A stretch of 6,131 bases of DNA from an uncultured Eubacteriales bacterium (GCA_900548145.1 URJB01000087.1:1-6131); one strand, 5' to 3'; numbered from the stretch's first letter, positions 1 to 5,822 are shown. The notes: a model not told the origin generated them from the letters alone. Made by a program: numbers and translations.

Positions 1-386
1 GATATTTGCGAATAACGCGAAGCGGGGCGGGCCGCCTCTGGAGTCGCCGTGCCGCCGGCTTTCTTTTGCACACTTTTCTTTCACCATCGAAAGAAAAGTG
101 TGAACGCCCCATAGAGCTGCAAGCCCTGCTCCCGTGCCGTAGTCGGCGCGTCATCCCCCGGGGCAGGGGTATGCGCCTGCGGGCGCACCAAAGGGCTTTC
201 CGCTCGCCACAATTTTCCTTCAGGAGTTCCTGTGCCCACTCTACCCTTTGCACAAAAGCAATCAAAAGCTGCTCCATCCCCAAAAGAACCTCAGAATGCA
301 AAACTATTTTCATCCACCTGGCAGGAATCGGGCGGCGGGAAGCGAATGTAATCACGTTTCATTTTTACTTTTGGGGAGGGCACACC
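1..386. other. Upstream region with no recognisable gene
   Basis: I see no gene here. An open frame runs in phase with the MATE gene from position 6, but its translation is rich in Arg, Ser and Cys, resembles no transporter N-terminus, and crosses a perfect inverted repeat. The region contains that 14-bp inverted repeat (69-102) and a small GC-rich hairpin (172-187, TGCGCC/GGCGCA with a TGCG loop). I found no convincing sigma-70 promoter for the MATE gene. Confidence 0.7.
69..102. repeat. Perfect 14-bp inverted repeat
   Basis: The arms are CACACTTTTCTTTC (69-82) and its exact reverse complement (89-102), with a 6-base ACCATC loop. No T-run follows on either strand, so it does not look like a standard intrinsic terminator, and the stem is AT-rich. 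It could be a dispersed palindromic element, an mRNA end structure for a gene left of the window, or a protein-binding site. The structure is seen directly; its role is unknown. Confidence 0.75.
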
Positions 387-1769
387 ATGGTGGCACGAAC
401 CCGGGACATGACGCGAGGCAATCCGACGAAGCTGATCCTGTCCTTTTGTCTGCCCATCATTGCGGGCAATCTATTTCAGCAGTTTTACAGTCTGGTGGAC
501 ACGCTGGTCATTGGCCGGGTCGAGGGCGTAACGGCGCTGGCGGCGGTATCGGCGGCGGGGTGGCTGGACTGGACCGTGCTGGGGCTGGCCATGGGCATGG
601 CGCAGGGCTTTTCCATCCAGATCGCCCAATCCTTCGGGGCCGGAGACTATGCCGAGCTGCGGCGGGCTGCCGGGCAGAGCATTCTTCTTTCCGCGGCCAT
701 CACCGTGGTTCTGACCCTGCTGTCCGAGCTGCTGCTCTGGCCCATGCTGACAGCGCTGCGTTCGCCGGAAAACACCATCGGCCTCACCTGCCAATACCTG
801 CGAGTCATCTTCGGCGGCGTGGTATTTGTGATGTCGTTTAATCTTCTATCCGGCTTTCTGCGTTCGCTGGGCGACAGCCGCACGCCGCTGATCGCCATGA
901 CCACCGCCGCCCTGTGCAACATCGGACTGGACATTCTATTCGTGGCGGTCTTCCGTTGGGGCGTGAACGGCGTTTCCATCGCCACGGTGATGTCCCAATG
1001 TCTCAGCAGCCTGATCTGCCTGCTAGCTCTGCGGAAAATGCCGGTCATTCGGATAACACGTGCAGACCTGAAGCCAGATTCCCGAGTGATGCGCAAATTG
1101 ATGGCCCTGGGCGTGCCGATTGCCTTCCAAAACCTGATTATTTCCGTTGGTGCGCTGGTGCTGCAGCGGGTGGTCAACGGTTTCGGCTTTATCTTCATGG
1201 CGGGTTTCAATGCGGCCACCCGGCTGACGGGCCTGATCGAGCTGGCGGGCAACTCCCTTGGCAGCGCAGTCAGCACCTTTGCCGGGCAAAATCTGGGGGC
1301 GAAAAAGCTGGATCGGGTGCGGCTGGGGCTGCGCCGTTCCGCCCAGATCGGCGTAGGCATGGCGCTGGCGATCGCGCTGCTGGTCGTCCTGTTCGGGCGC
1401 TCTGTCCTGTCCCTGTTCATCAACGACGATCCCGCTCTGGTGGAGCAGGTGCTCACCGTGGGCTGCCGCTATCTGTATGTGGCCAGCGCTGGGCTGTTCA
1501 TGCTGTACCTGCTGTTCGTCTACCGCTCCACCCTGCAGGGACTAGGCGACACCGTGACCCCCATGATCTCCGGCGTGGTGGAGCTGGTGATGCGTATCGG
1601 CAACGCTCTGCTGCTGCCCCTGCTCATCGGCGAATGGGGCGTGTATTTTGCTGAAATTTCCGCGTGGATCGGCGCGGCCATCTTCCTCATCTTTGGCTAT
1701 TACCGCCGGATGCGCATTCTGTCCGCCCAATTCGGAGAATCGCCGTCTCCCGCCCCCGAAAAAGCCTGA
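387..1769 (+). CDS. MATE family efflux transporter
   Basis: A 460-residue multidrug and toxin extrusion (MATE) type membrane protein. The family exports organic cations, drugs or metabolites using a Na+ or H+ gradient; the substrate cannot be told from sequence. The N-terminus has the family signature (NPTKLILSFCLPIIAGNLFQ, then QFYSLVDTLVIGR at about 32-44) and GAGD at 84-87. The two-fold internal symmetry shows in the matching loops GFLRSLGDSRTPL (156-168) and STLQGLGDTVTPM (381-393), plus GQNLGAKK (300-307). Hydrophobic segments are consistent with 12 membrane helices, and the length is normal. The ATG at 387 is chosen because GGGGAGGG (373-380) lies 6 bases upstream and the family motif begins soon after; the frame is open further upstream but not protein-like. 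It stands alone, convergent with the feo block, with no visible link to iron. A terminator follows 23 bases after the stop codon. Confidence 0.95.
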   Translation: MVARTRDMTRGNPTKLILSFCLPIIAGNLFQQFYSLVDTLVIGRVEGVTALAAVSAAGWLDWTVLGLAMGMAQGFSIQIAQSFGAGDYAELRRAAGQSILLSAAITVVLTLLSELLLWPMLTALRSPENTIGLTCQYLRVIFGGVVFVMSFNLLSGFLRSLGDSRTPLIAMTTAALCNIGLDILFVAVFRWGVNGVSIATVMSQCLSSLICLLALRKMPVIRITRADLKPDSRVMRKLMALGVPIAFQNLIISVGALVLQRVVNGFGFIFMAGFNAATRLTGLIELAGNSLGSAVSTFAGQNLGAKKLDRVRLGLRRSAQIGVGMALAIALLVVLFGRSVLSLFINDDPALVEQVLTVGCRYLYVASAGLFMLYLLFVYRSTLQGLGDTVTPMISGVVELVMRIGNALLLPLLIGEWGVYFAEISAWIGAAIFLIFGYYRRMRILSAQFGESPSPAPEKA

Positions 1770-1792
1770 TTCTTTCATTTTCCATACGCAAA

Positions 1793-1824
1793 GGGGCCCG
1801 TTCGTGCAAACGGGCCCTGTTTTT
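1793..1824 (+). terminator. Intrinsic terminator of the MATE gene
   Basis: Stem GGGCCCGTT (1794-1802) pairs with AACGGGCCC (1809-1817), extendable by a G-U pair (1793/1818), with a 6-base loop. A run of five T follows (1820-1824). It lies 23 bases past the MATE stop codon and is oriented to end + strand transcription. Confidence 0.9.
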
Positions 1825-1877
1825 ATGGGCTTTTCATCGGCCGGATCCTGCGCCGCAACCGGCGTACCGAGCCATGC

Positions 1878-1915
1878 AAAAAGCCCCGCCGCTTCGTTTC
1901 CAAAGCAGGCGGGGC
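1878..1915 (-). terminator. Intrinsic terminator of the DtxR-like regulator gene
   Basis: Read on the minus strand, GCCCCGCC (1915-1908) pairs with GGCGGGGC (1890-1883). An inner stem GCTT/AAGC continues it past a one-base bulge. A run of five T follows (1882-1878). It begins 13 bases after the regulator stop codon and faces the MATE terminator, so the two convergent units are insulated from each other. Confidence 0.88.
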
Positions 1916-1928
1916 CATGGGATTTCCT

Positions 1929-2276
1929 TCAGGAATGGATTTTTTCCAGACTTTCGTCGCTCAGTTCGCTCATCAAAGCAAAGGCTGCCTTGACGCTTTC
2001 CTCGGGAGAAAGTCCAAACTGCCGTGCGAACAGCAGGGCCAGGTCGTCCCGCCGGGTCTCCAGCGTTCGGGCCATAGCCCGGCCTTTCTCCGTCAGGAAG
2101 ACGTCGCCGTACAGTTCCTTTTCGATCATTCCTTTTTCCACCAGCAGCTGCAGCGAGCGGTGGATGGTGGGCCGCTTCACCCCCAGCAGATGGGCCACGT
2201 CCTTCGAAGCGACGGCGTCGCAGGTTTCCGACAGGGCCAGTACTGCCAGCAGGCAGCGGATCAGCGAGACGGACAC
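1929..2276 (-). CDS. DtxR/MntR-like winged-helix transcriptional regulator, short form
   Basis: A 115-residue protein whose pattern resembles the DNA-binding and first dimerisation part of the DtxR/MntR family: a helix-turn-helix (about 23-50, SKDVAHLLGV then RPTIHRSLQLLVEKGMI), a wing ending in FLTEKGR (60-66), and a helical C-terminus (about 67-113). The GTG at 2276 is chosen as start because AGGAGG lies 6 bases upstream (2288-2283). An ATG at 2363 would add residues encoded by a hairpin and by the end of the preceding gene. Aligned by eye with Bacillus MntR, the metal ligand positions appear replaced: H77 by R76, E99 by K96, E102 by F99, H103 by A100, and the N-terminal Asp/Glu pair is absent. 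There is no SH3-like C-terminal domain. It follows the feo genes on the same strand and is the likely repressor of the feo/HMA promoters. A MarR-like or other winged-helix assignment is possible. Confidence 0.78.
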   Translation of the reverse strand: MSVSLIRCLLAVLALSETCDAVASKDVAHLLGVKRPTIHRSLQLLVEKGMIEKELYGDVFLTEKGRAMARTLETRRDDLALLFARQFGLSPEESVKAAFALMSELSDESLEKIHS

Positions 2277-2314
2277 GGGGCTCCTCCTCTCTTCCGCAAA
2301 GCGCAGATATAAAA

Positions 2315-2344
2315 CGGGGATGCGGGAATCTTCCCGCATCCCCG
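2315..2344 (-). terminator. Strong hairpin between the feo genes and the regulator
   Basis: A perfect 14-bp stem, CGGGGATGCGGGAA (2315-2328) with its reverse complement (2331-2344), and only two unpaired bases at the tip, so the apex probably opens to a 4-base loop. On the minus strand it is followed by TTTTATAT. It sits 9 bases past the stop codon of the Cys-rich gene and 38 bases before the regulator start. The T-run is short, so termination may be partial. No good promoter is visible between it and the regulator. Confidence 0.78.
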
Positions 2345-2353
2345 GAGGTTTTG

Positions 2354-2488
2354 TCAGTGGCATCCGCCGCGGCAGTTACCGCAATCGCCGCCGCAGGAAT
2401 GCTTTCCCTTCTTTTTATCCTTCACCATACCGTACACGATCGCGCCCACGATCAGGAGAAGAACCAGAGCGACAATTGCCGTTGCCAT
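2354..2488 (-). CDS. FeoB-associated Cys-rich membrane protein (small)
   Basis: A 44-residue ORF, too short for many gene finders. Residues 2-20 form one hydrophobic membrane segment (ATAIVALVLLLIVGAIVYG), then a basic stretch VKDKKKGK (22-29), then a Cys-rich tail with C32, C36, C39 and C43 spaced CX3CX2CX3C and ending in His. This is the architecture of the FeoB-associated Cys-rich family found next to clostridial feoB genes. Its function is not established; a role in binding or handing over Fe(II), or in stabilising FeoB, is inference. The positive-inside rule places the Cys tail in the cytoplasm. The ATG lies one base beyond the feoB stop codon, with only a weak ribosome site inside the feoB end, so translational coupling to feoB is likely. 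A hairpin follows the stop codon by 9 bases. Confidence 0.9.
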   Translation of the reverse strand: MATAIVALVLLLIVGAIVYGMVKDKKKGKHSCGGDCGNCRGGCH

Positions 2489-2489
2489 G

Positions 2490-4982
2490 TTACATGCTCA
2501 CTTTCTGAGTCAGATGCTCGTCGTCATAGGGATTCTTGCGGACCAGCAGGTAGATCATGCAGGCCAGCAGCGCGATAGCAACCACAGTCCAGAAGCTGAA
2601 CACACCCTGGAAGAGCAGACCGATGTTGTACACCATCAGAGCGATCACATACGCGAAGCCGCACTGATAGCCGATGGCCGCCCAAGTCCACTTGGCGTTG
2701 TTCATTTCCCGCTTGATGGCGCCGATAGCCGCGAAGCAGGGAGCGCACAGCAGGTTGAACACCAGGAAGGAGTAGCCAGCCAGACCGGTGAAGGCCTGCG
2801 CCAGATTGGCGTACACGGAAGTGTCGCCGCCGCCGTACAGGATGCCCAGCGTACCAACGATGTTCTCCTTGGCCACCAGACCAGTGATGGAAGCCACAGC
2901 CGCCTGCCAGTTGCCCCAGCCCAGAGGCGTGAAGATCCAGGCGATCAGGTTGCCGATAGCGGCCAGAATGGAGTGGTCGATCTGATCCTCGCTCAGCATC
3001 TGGAAGGAGCCGTCCACCACGCCGAAGTAGGTGGTGAACCACACGAAGATCGTAGAGAGCAGGATGATGGTGCCGGCCTTCTTAATGAAGCTCCAGCCGC
3101 GCTCCCACATGCTGCGCAGCACGTTGCCCAGCGTGGGCCAGTGATAAGCGGGCAGCTCCATGACGAAGGGAGCGGGATCGCCAGCGAACAGCTTGGACTT
3201 CTTCAGCATGATACCAGAGATGATGATCGCGGCCATGCCGATGAAGTAAGCGGAAGTGGAGACCCAGGGAGAGCCGCCGAACAGAGCGCCGGCGATCATG
3301 GCGATGAAGGGAACCTTCGCGCCGCAGGGGATGAAGGTGGTGGTCATGATCGTCATACGACGGTCACGCTCGTTTTCGATGGTACGGGAGGCCATGATAC
3401 CGGGGATACCGCAGCCGGTACCGATCAGGATCGGGATGAAGGACTTACCGGACAGACCGAACTTCCGGAACACACGGTCCAGAACGAAGGCGATACGGGC
3501 CATATAACCGCAGGCTTCCAGGAAAGCCAGCAGCAGGAACAGCACCAGCATCTGGGGCACAAAGCCCAGCACGGCGCCAACGCCAGCCACGATACCATCC
3601 AGGATCAGGCCCTTGAGCCAGTCCGCGCAGCCGATGCTGTCCAAACCGTTTTCGATGAGCACGGGAATGCCGGGCACCCATACGCCGTAAGCAGCGGGAT
3701 CGGGCTCGTCAAAGCCGTTCTCTTCCATGTAGGAAACCGCGTCCTGATAGGTCATGGCCACGGTGGTGTCTTTATCCGCATCCTCAGGAATGGCGGAATA
3801 GTAAGCGGTCATTTCTGTTTCCTTCAGGGTTTCCTCGTCCTCCACCGTCACGGTGGCGGATTCCGCTTCCGGCACGACGGCCTTCATCCGCTCCAGCGCG
3901 GCGGCAGAATCAAAGTCCTCGTCCTCGGGGTCGATTTCCACCCCGAAGGCCTCCAGCGCCTGACTGGCGGCTGTGTAGTTATCGGAAACTTCTTCGTATT
4001 CGCCGCTGCCGATGCCGAACAGGTGCCAGCCGTCGCCGAACAGGCCGTCGTTGGCCCAGTCGGTCGCCGAGGAGCCAACCGTCACCATGGCGATGTAGTA
4101 TACCAGGAACATGACCACCGCGAAGATCGGCAGGCCCAGCCAGCGGTTGGTCACCACGCGGTCGATCTTATCGGAAACGGACAGCTTGCCCGCGTTCTTT
4201 TTCTTGTAGCAGGCCTTGATCACGTCGGCGATGTAGACGTAACGCTCATTGGTGATGATGCTCTCGGCGTCGTCGTCCAGCTCGGTCTCGGCGGCCTTGA
4301 TGTCGGTCTCGATGTGATCCAGCACATCCTTGGAGATGTTCAGCTGCTCCAGCACCTTGCTGTCGCGCTCGAAGATCTTGATGGCGTACCAGCGCTGCTG
4401 CTCCTGAGGCAGATCGTGGAGAGCCGCTTCTTCGATGTGAGCGATGGCATGCTCCACGGGGCCGGAGAAGGTGTGCATCGGAACGGTCTTGGCCGTCTTG
4501 GCGGCATTGATGGCAGCCTCGGCGGCTTCCATAATGCCCTCGCCCTTCAGGGCGGAGATCTCCATCACCTTGCAGCCCAGCTGACGGGACAGCTCCGCGA
4601 TGTTGATCTGATCGCCGTTCTTGCGGACCACGTCCATCATGTTGACGGCAACCACCACCGGAATGCCCAGCTCGGTCAGCTGCGTGGTGAGGTACAGGTT
4701 GCGCTCCAGGTTGGTGCCGTCGATCAGGTTCAGGATGGCGTCCGGGCGCTCGGTGATCAGATAATTCCGGGATACGACCTCCTCCAGCGTGTAAGGAGAG
4801 AGAGAATAAATGCCGGGCAGGTCCATGATGACGACGTCGTCATGCTTCTTGAGACGTCCTTCCTTCTTTTCCACCGTAACGCCGGGCCAGTTACCAACGA
4901 ACTGATTAGAACCGGTCAGGGCATTGAACAGGGTCGTTTTGCCGCAGTTCGGGTTGCCCGCCAGCGCGATCTTAATGGCCAT
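2490..4982 (-). CDS. feoB: Ferrous iron transport protein B (FeoB)
   Basis: An 830-residue Fe(II) permease of the cytoplasmic membrane. The N-terminal GTPase domain has all G motifs: G1 GNPNCGKT (9-16), G2 T36, G3 DLPG (54-57), G4 NMMD (114-117) and G5 SALKG (143-147). A helical linker follows (about 165-275). The membrane part starts at about 283. It contains the two FeoB Gate segments, with GTGCGIPG (521-528) and the IPCGAK region (551-556) in the first, and a second repeat toward the C-terminus that includes NLLCAPC (743-749). Compared with typical FeoB, about 120 residues (roughly 318-437) are inserted between the first and second membrane helices. They hold 31 Asp/Glu against 4 Lys/Arg and should lie outside the membrane. 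The start is supported by AAGGAGGA (4998-4991), 8 bases upstream. It is the third gene of the feo operon, 47 bases after the second feoA. The antisense strand is open along its whole length, a codon-bias shadow. Confidence 0.98.
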   Translation of the reverse strand: MAIKIALAGNPNCGKTTLFNALTGSNQFVGNWPGVTVEKKEGRLKKHDDVVIMDLPGIYSLSPYTLEEVVSRNYLITERPDAILNLIDGTNLERNLYLTTQLTELGIPVVVAVNMMDVVRKNGDQINIAELSRQLGCKVMEISALKGEGIMEAAEAAINAAKTAKTVPMHTFSGPVEHAIAHIEEAALHDLPQEQQRWYAIKIFERDSKVLEQLNISKDVLDHIETDIKAAETELDDDAESIITNERYVYIADVIKACYKKKNAGKLSVSDKIDRVVTNRWLGLPIFAVVMFLVYYIAMVTVGSSATDWANDGLFGDGWHLFGIGSGEYEEVSDNYTAASQALEAFGVEIDPEDEDFDSAAALERMKAVVPEAESATVTVEDEETLKETEMTAYYSAIPEDADKDTTVAMTYQDAVSYMEENGFDEPDPAAYGVWVPGIPVLIENGLDSIGCADWLKGLILDGIVAGVGAVLGFVPQMLVLFLLLAFLEACGYMARIAFVLDRVFRKFGLSGKSFIPILIGTGCGIPGIMASRTIENERDRRMTIMTTTFIPCGAKVPFIAMIAGALFGGSPWVSTSAYFIGMAAIIISGIMLKKSKLFAGDPAPFVMELPAYHWPTLGNVLRSMWERGWSFIKKAGTIILLSTIFVWFTTYFGVVDGSFQMLSEDQIDHSILAAIGNLIAWIFTPLGWGNWQAAVASITGLVAKENIVGTLGILYGGGDTSVYANLAQAFTGLAGYSFLVFNLLCAPCFAAIGAIKREMNNAKWTWAAIGYQCGFAYVIALMVYNIGLLFQGVFSFWTVVAIALLACMIYLLVRKNPYDDEHLTQKVSM

Positions 4983-5029
4983 GAAAAAGTTCCTCCTTCT
5001 TCTTGAAACCGCTTACTTATGTGAATGGG

Positions 5030-5251
5030 TTATTTCACTTCGATGAGTTCGGCATCCGCCTTACGGACGCTGAGTTCATAGCCGCGAACCGTCAGCTCCA
5101 TGGGGTCGCCCAGAGGAGCGACCTTGCGCACATAGACCTGAGTGCCCTTGGTCAGGCCCATGTCCATGATGCGGCGCTTCAGTGCGCCCTCGCCGTGCAG
5201 CTTTTCGATCACTGCGGTTTCACCGATCTTCACATCTCTCAGTGTTTTCAT
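5030..5251 (-). CDS. feoA: FeoA family protein, second copy
   Basis: A 73-residue FeoA protein, a small cytoplasmic SH3-like beta-barrel that works with FeoB; how it modulates FeoB is not settled. Family features are the start MKTLRDVKIGETAVI, the central LKRRIMDMGLTKGTQVYV (about 24-41), and the end GDPMELTVRGYELSVRKADAELIEV with the GYELSVRK core. Length is typical. The ATG at 5251 has AGGAAGGAGAGGG upstream. It lies 20 bases after the first feoA and 47 bases before feoB, so it is surely in the same operon. This copy looks like the standard FeoA type; the copy before it is more divergent, which suggests division of labour rather than recent duplication. Confidence 0.96.
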   Translation of the reverse strand: MKTLRDVKIGETAVIEKLHGEGALKRRIMDMGLTKGTQVYVRKVAPLGDPMELTVRGYELSVRKADAELIEVK

Positions 5252-5271
5252 GTTCCCTCTCCTTCCTCTTG

Positions 5272-5484
5272 TTACACCATGATCCGCATGGCCATGGTCT
5301 TATCCAACGCGATCCGGCTTTCCTTGACGGAAAGGATCAGATTGCCGCCCAGTTCGCTCACGACGGAAACTTCCGCCCCGGGTACGAACCCAAGCTCGGC
5401 CAGATGCTGACGCACATCATCACGGCCATTGATCTGCTTAATGATGTTCACGTCCCCCACATTTGCCATTCCCAACGGCATCAT
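5272..5484 (-). CDS. feoA: FeoA family protein, first copy
   Basis: A 70-residue FeoA-domain protein and the first gene of the feo operon. Visible features are GDVNIIKQINGRDDVRQHLAELGFVPGAEVSVVSE with the LGFVPGAEV turn (31-39), then GGNLILSVKESRIALDKTMAMRIMV, the style of the clostridial FeoA variant in which the C-terminal strand reads NLIxxVKESR. Like other FeoA proteins it is expected to act with FeoB in the cytoplasm. Two adjacent ATG codons (5484 and 5481) are possible starts. I chose 5484 because it is better spaced from GGGAGAG (5500-5494); the family often begins MPL, which would favour 5481. An ATG at 5526 is unlikely because it would place the ribosome site inside the gene. Identity with the second copy is low by eye. 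Confidence 0.93.
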   Translation of the reverse strand: MMPLGMANVGDVNIIKQINGRDDVRQHLAELGFVPGAEVSVVSELGGNLILSVKESRIALDKTMAMRIMV

Positions 5485-5548
5485 TTGTTTTCGCTCTCCC
5501 TTCCACGCGTCAAGCCAGCGTGTCAAGCTCTTGGTGGCCAGGGGAGCA

Positions 5549-5566
5549 GGTTAATCTCCTCTAACC
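5549..5566. promoter_or_regulatory. Operator at the feo start point, GGTTA-N8-TAACC
   Basis: An 18-bp inverted repeat, GGTTAATCTCCTCTAACC, centred just downstream of the predicted feo start point (about 5567). It has the same arms and the same 8-base spacer as the operator at the HMA promoter and lies at the same distance from its -10 box. Such a site fits a DtxR-family type repressor blocking transcription; the identity of the repressor is inferred. Confidence 0.75.
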
Positions 5567-5570
5567 GCGG

Positions 5571-5590
5571 GTTAGTTTAGCAGAACTAAC
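5571..5590. promoter_or_regulatory. Second inverted repeat inside the feo promoter
   Basis: A perfect 7-6-7 inverted repeat, GTTAGTT (5571-5577) and AACTAAC (5584-5590). It covers the -10 box and most of the spacer of the feo promoter. It shares the GTTAG/CTAAC core with the neighbouring operator but has a different spacing. Its left arm also pairs with CTAACC at 5561-5566 around GCG, so four half-sites lie in a row. A second repressor dimer is a plausible reading. Confidence 0.62.
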
Positions 5591-5602
5591 TTTATATGTC
5601 AA
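5574..5602 (-). promoter_or_regulatory. feo operon promoter (sigma-70 type)
   Basis: On the minus strand, TTGACA (5602-5597), a 17-base spacer and TAAACT (5579-5574). The -35 is perfect and the -10 matches four of six bases. An A-rich stretch lies upstream, like an UP element. Predicted start is near 5567, giving a leader of about 83 bases before feoA. Inverted repeats cover both the -10 and the start point, so tight repression is expected. Confidence 0.8.
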
Positions 5603-5704
5603 CCCCCTTTTTTACATTTTTTCCGAAAATTTTTTCATTTTGTCTCTTCGTCTGAATTTTTCCGTTTTTTTCGTCCAAATGTCCCAAAAATGGCAGAACT
5701 GGTC

Positions 5705-5733
5705 TTGACAAGCGCCAAATCCCGTCCTATACT
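5705..5733 (+). promoter_or_regulatory. Promoter of the HMA-domain gene (sigma-70 type)
   Basis: TTGACA (5705-5710), a 17-base spacer and TATACT (5728-5733): a perfect -35 and a -10 matching five of six bases. Predicted start is at about 5740, the first base of the 18-bp operator, so this strong promoter is probably held off by a repressor. Confidence 0.87.
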
Positions 5734-5739
5734 CCCATC

Positions 5740-5757
5740 GGTTAGAAACTTCTAACC
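5740..5757. promoter_or_regulatory. Operator at the HMA gene start point, GGTTA-N8-TAACC
   Basis: A perfect 8-2-8 palindrome, GGTTAGAAACTTCTAACC, beginning 7 bases after the -10 box. It matches the feo operator at 5549-5566 in arms and spacing. The shared site argues that the HMA gene and the feo operon answer to the same regulator, probably a metal-responsive one. Confidence 0.8.
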
Positions 5758-5822
5758 ATCGTTTTTCATGATTCCGCCCGGCGGAACGTCTTCTCCGCCC
5801 CGCGCCGAAAGGAGACCTTTCC

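Larger units (their letters stand above)
5485..5822. other. Divergent feo/HMA control region
   Basis: This 338-base gap holds no gene. It contains the feo promoter (minus strand, -35 at 5602-5597), the HMA promoter (plus strand, -35 at 5705-5710), three inverted repeats built from GGTTA/TAACC half-sites, and between the promoters an AT-rich stretch (about 5607-5672) of T-runs spaced near the helical repeat. Each gene has a leader of about 83 bases. The HMA leader has a small hairpin (TTCCGC 5772-5777 with GCGGAA 5781-5786). The feo leader has a hairpin CACGC/GCGTG (5522-5518 with 5508-5504) just before its ribosome site. Confidence 0.8.

Noticed and set aside
6..386. In-frame upstream extension of the MATE gene by 127 codons
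   Set aside because: The extra residues do not look like a transporter N-terminus and run through the inverted repeat. The ATG at 387 has a good ribosome site and is followed at once by the family motif.
914..1654. Other open frames across the MATE gene on both strands
   Set aside because: Their products have no domain pattern and overlap a gene with clear family motifs.
2277..2363. Longer N-terminus for the regulator from the ATG at 2363
   Set aside because: It would overlap the end of the Cys-rich gene and translate the hairpin. The GTG at 2276 has AGGAGG at ideal distance.
2487..5006. An 839-codon open frame on the + strand, exactly antisense to feoB
   Set aside because: It mirrors feoB codon by codon. 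Its product is rich in His, Gln, Gly and Asp with no domain pattern, as expected of an antisense shadow in GC-rich DNA, while feoB has all its motifs and a good ribosome site.
5485..5526. Longer N-terminus for the first FeoA from the ATG at 5526
   Set aside because: FeoA proteins begin close to the MPLG region, and the ribosome site (5500-5494) would be inside the gene.
5498..5526. Second feo promoter using TTGACA at 5526-5521 (minus strand)
   Set aside because: The bases 16-18 further on are GC-rich and contain no -10 like sequence.
5758..5822. Riboswitch or attenuator in the HMA leader
   Set aside because: Only one short 6-bp hairpin is visible, with no terminator/antiterminator pair and no known riboswitch core.
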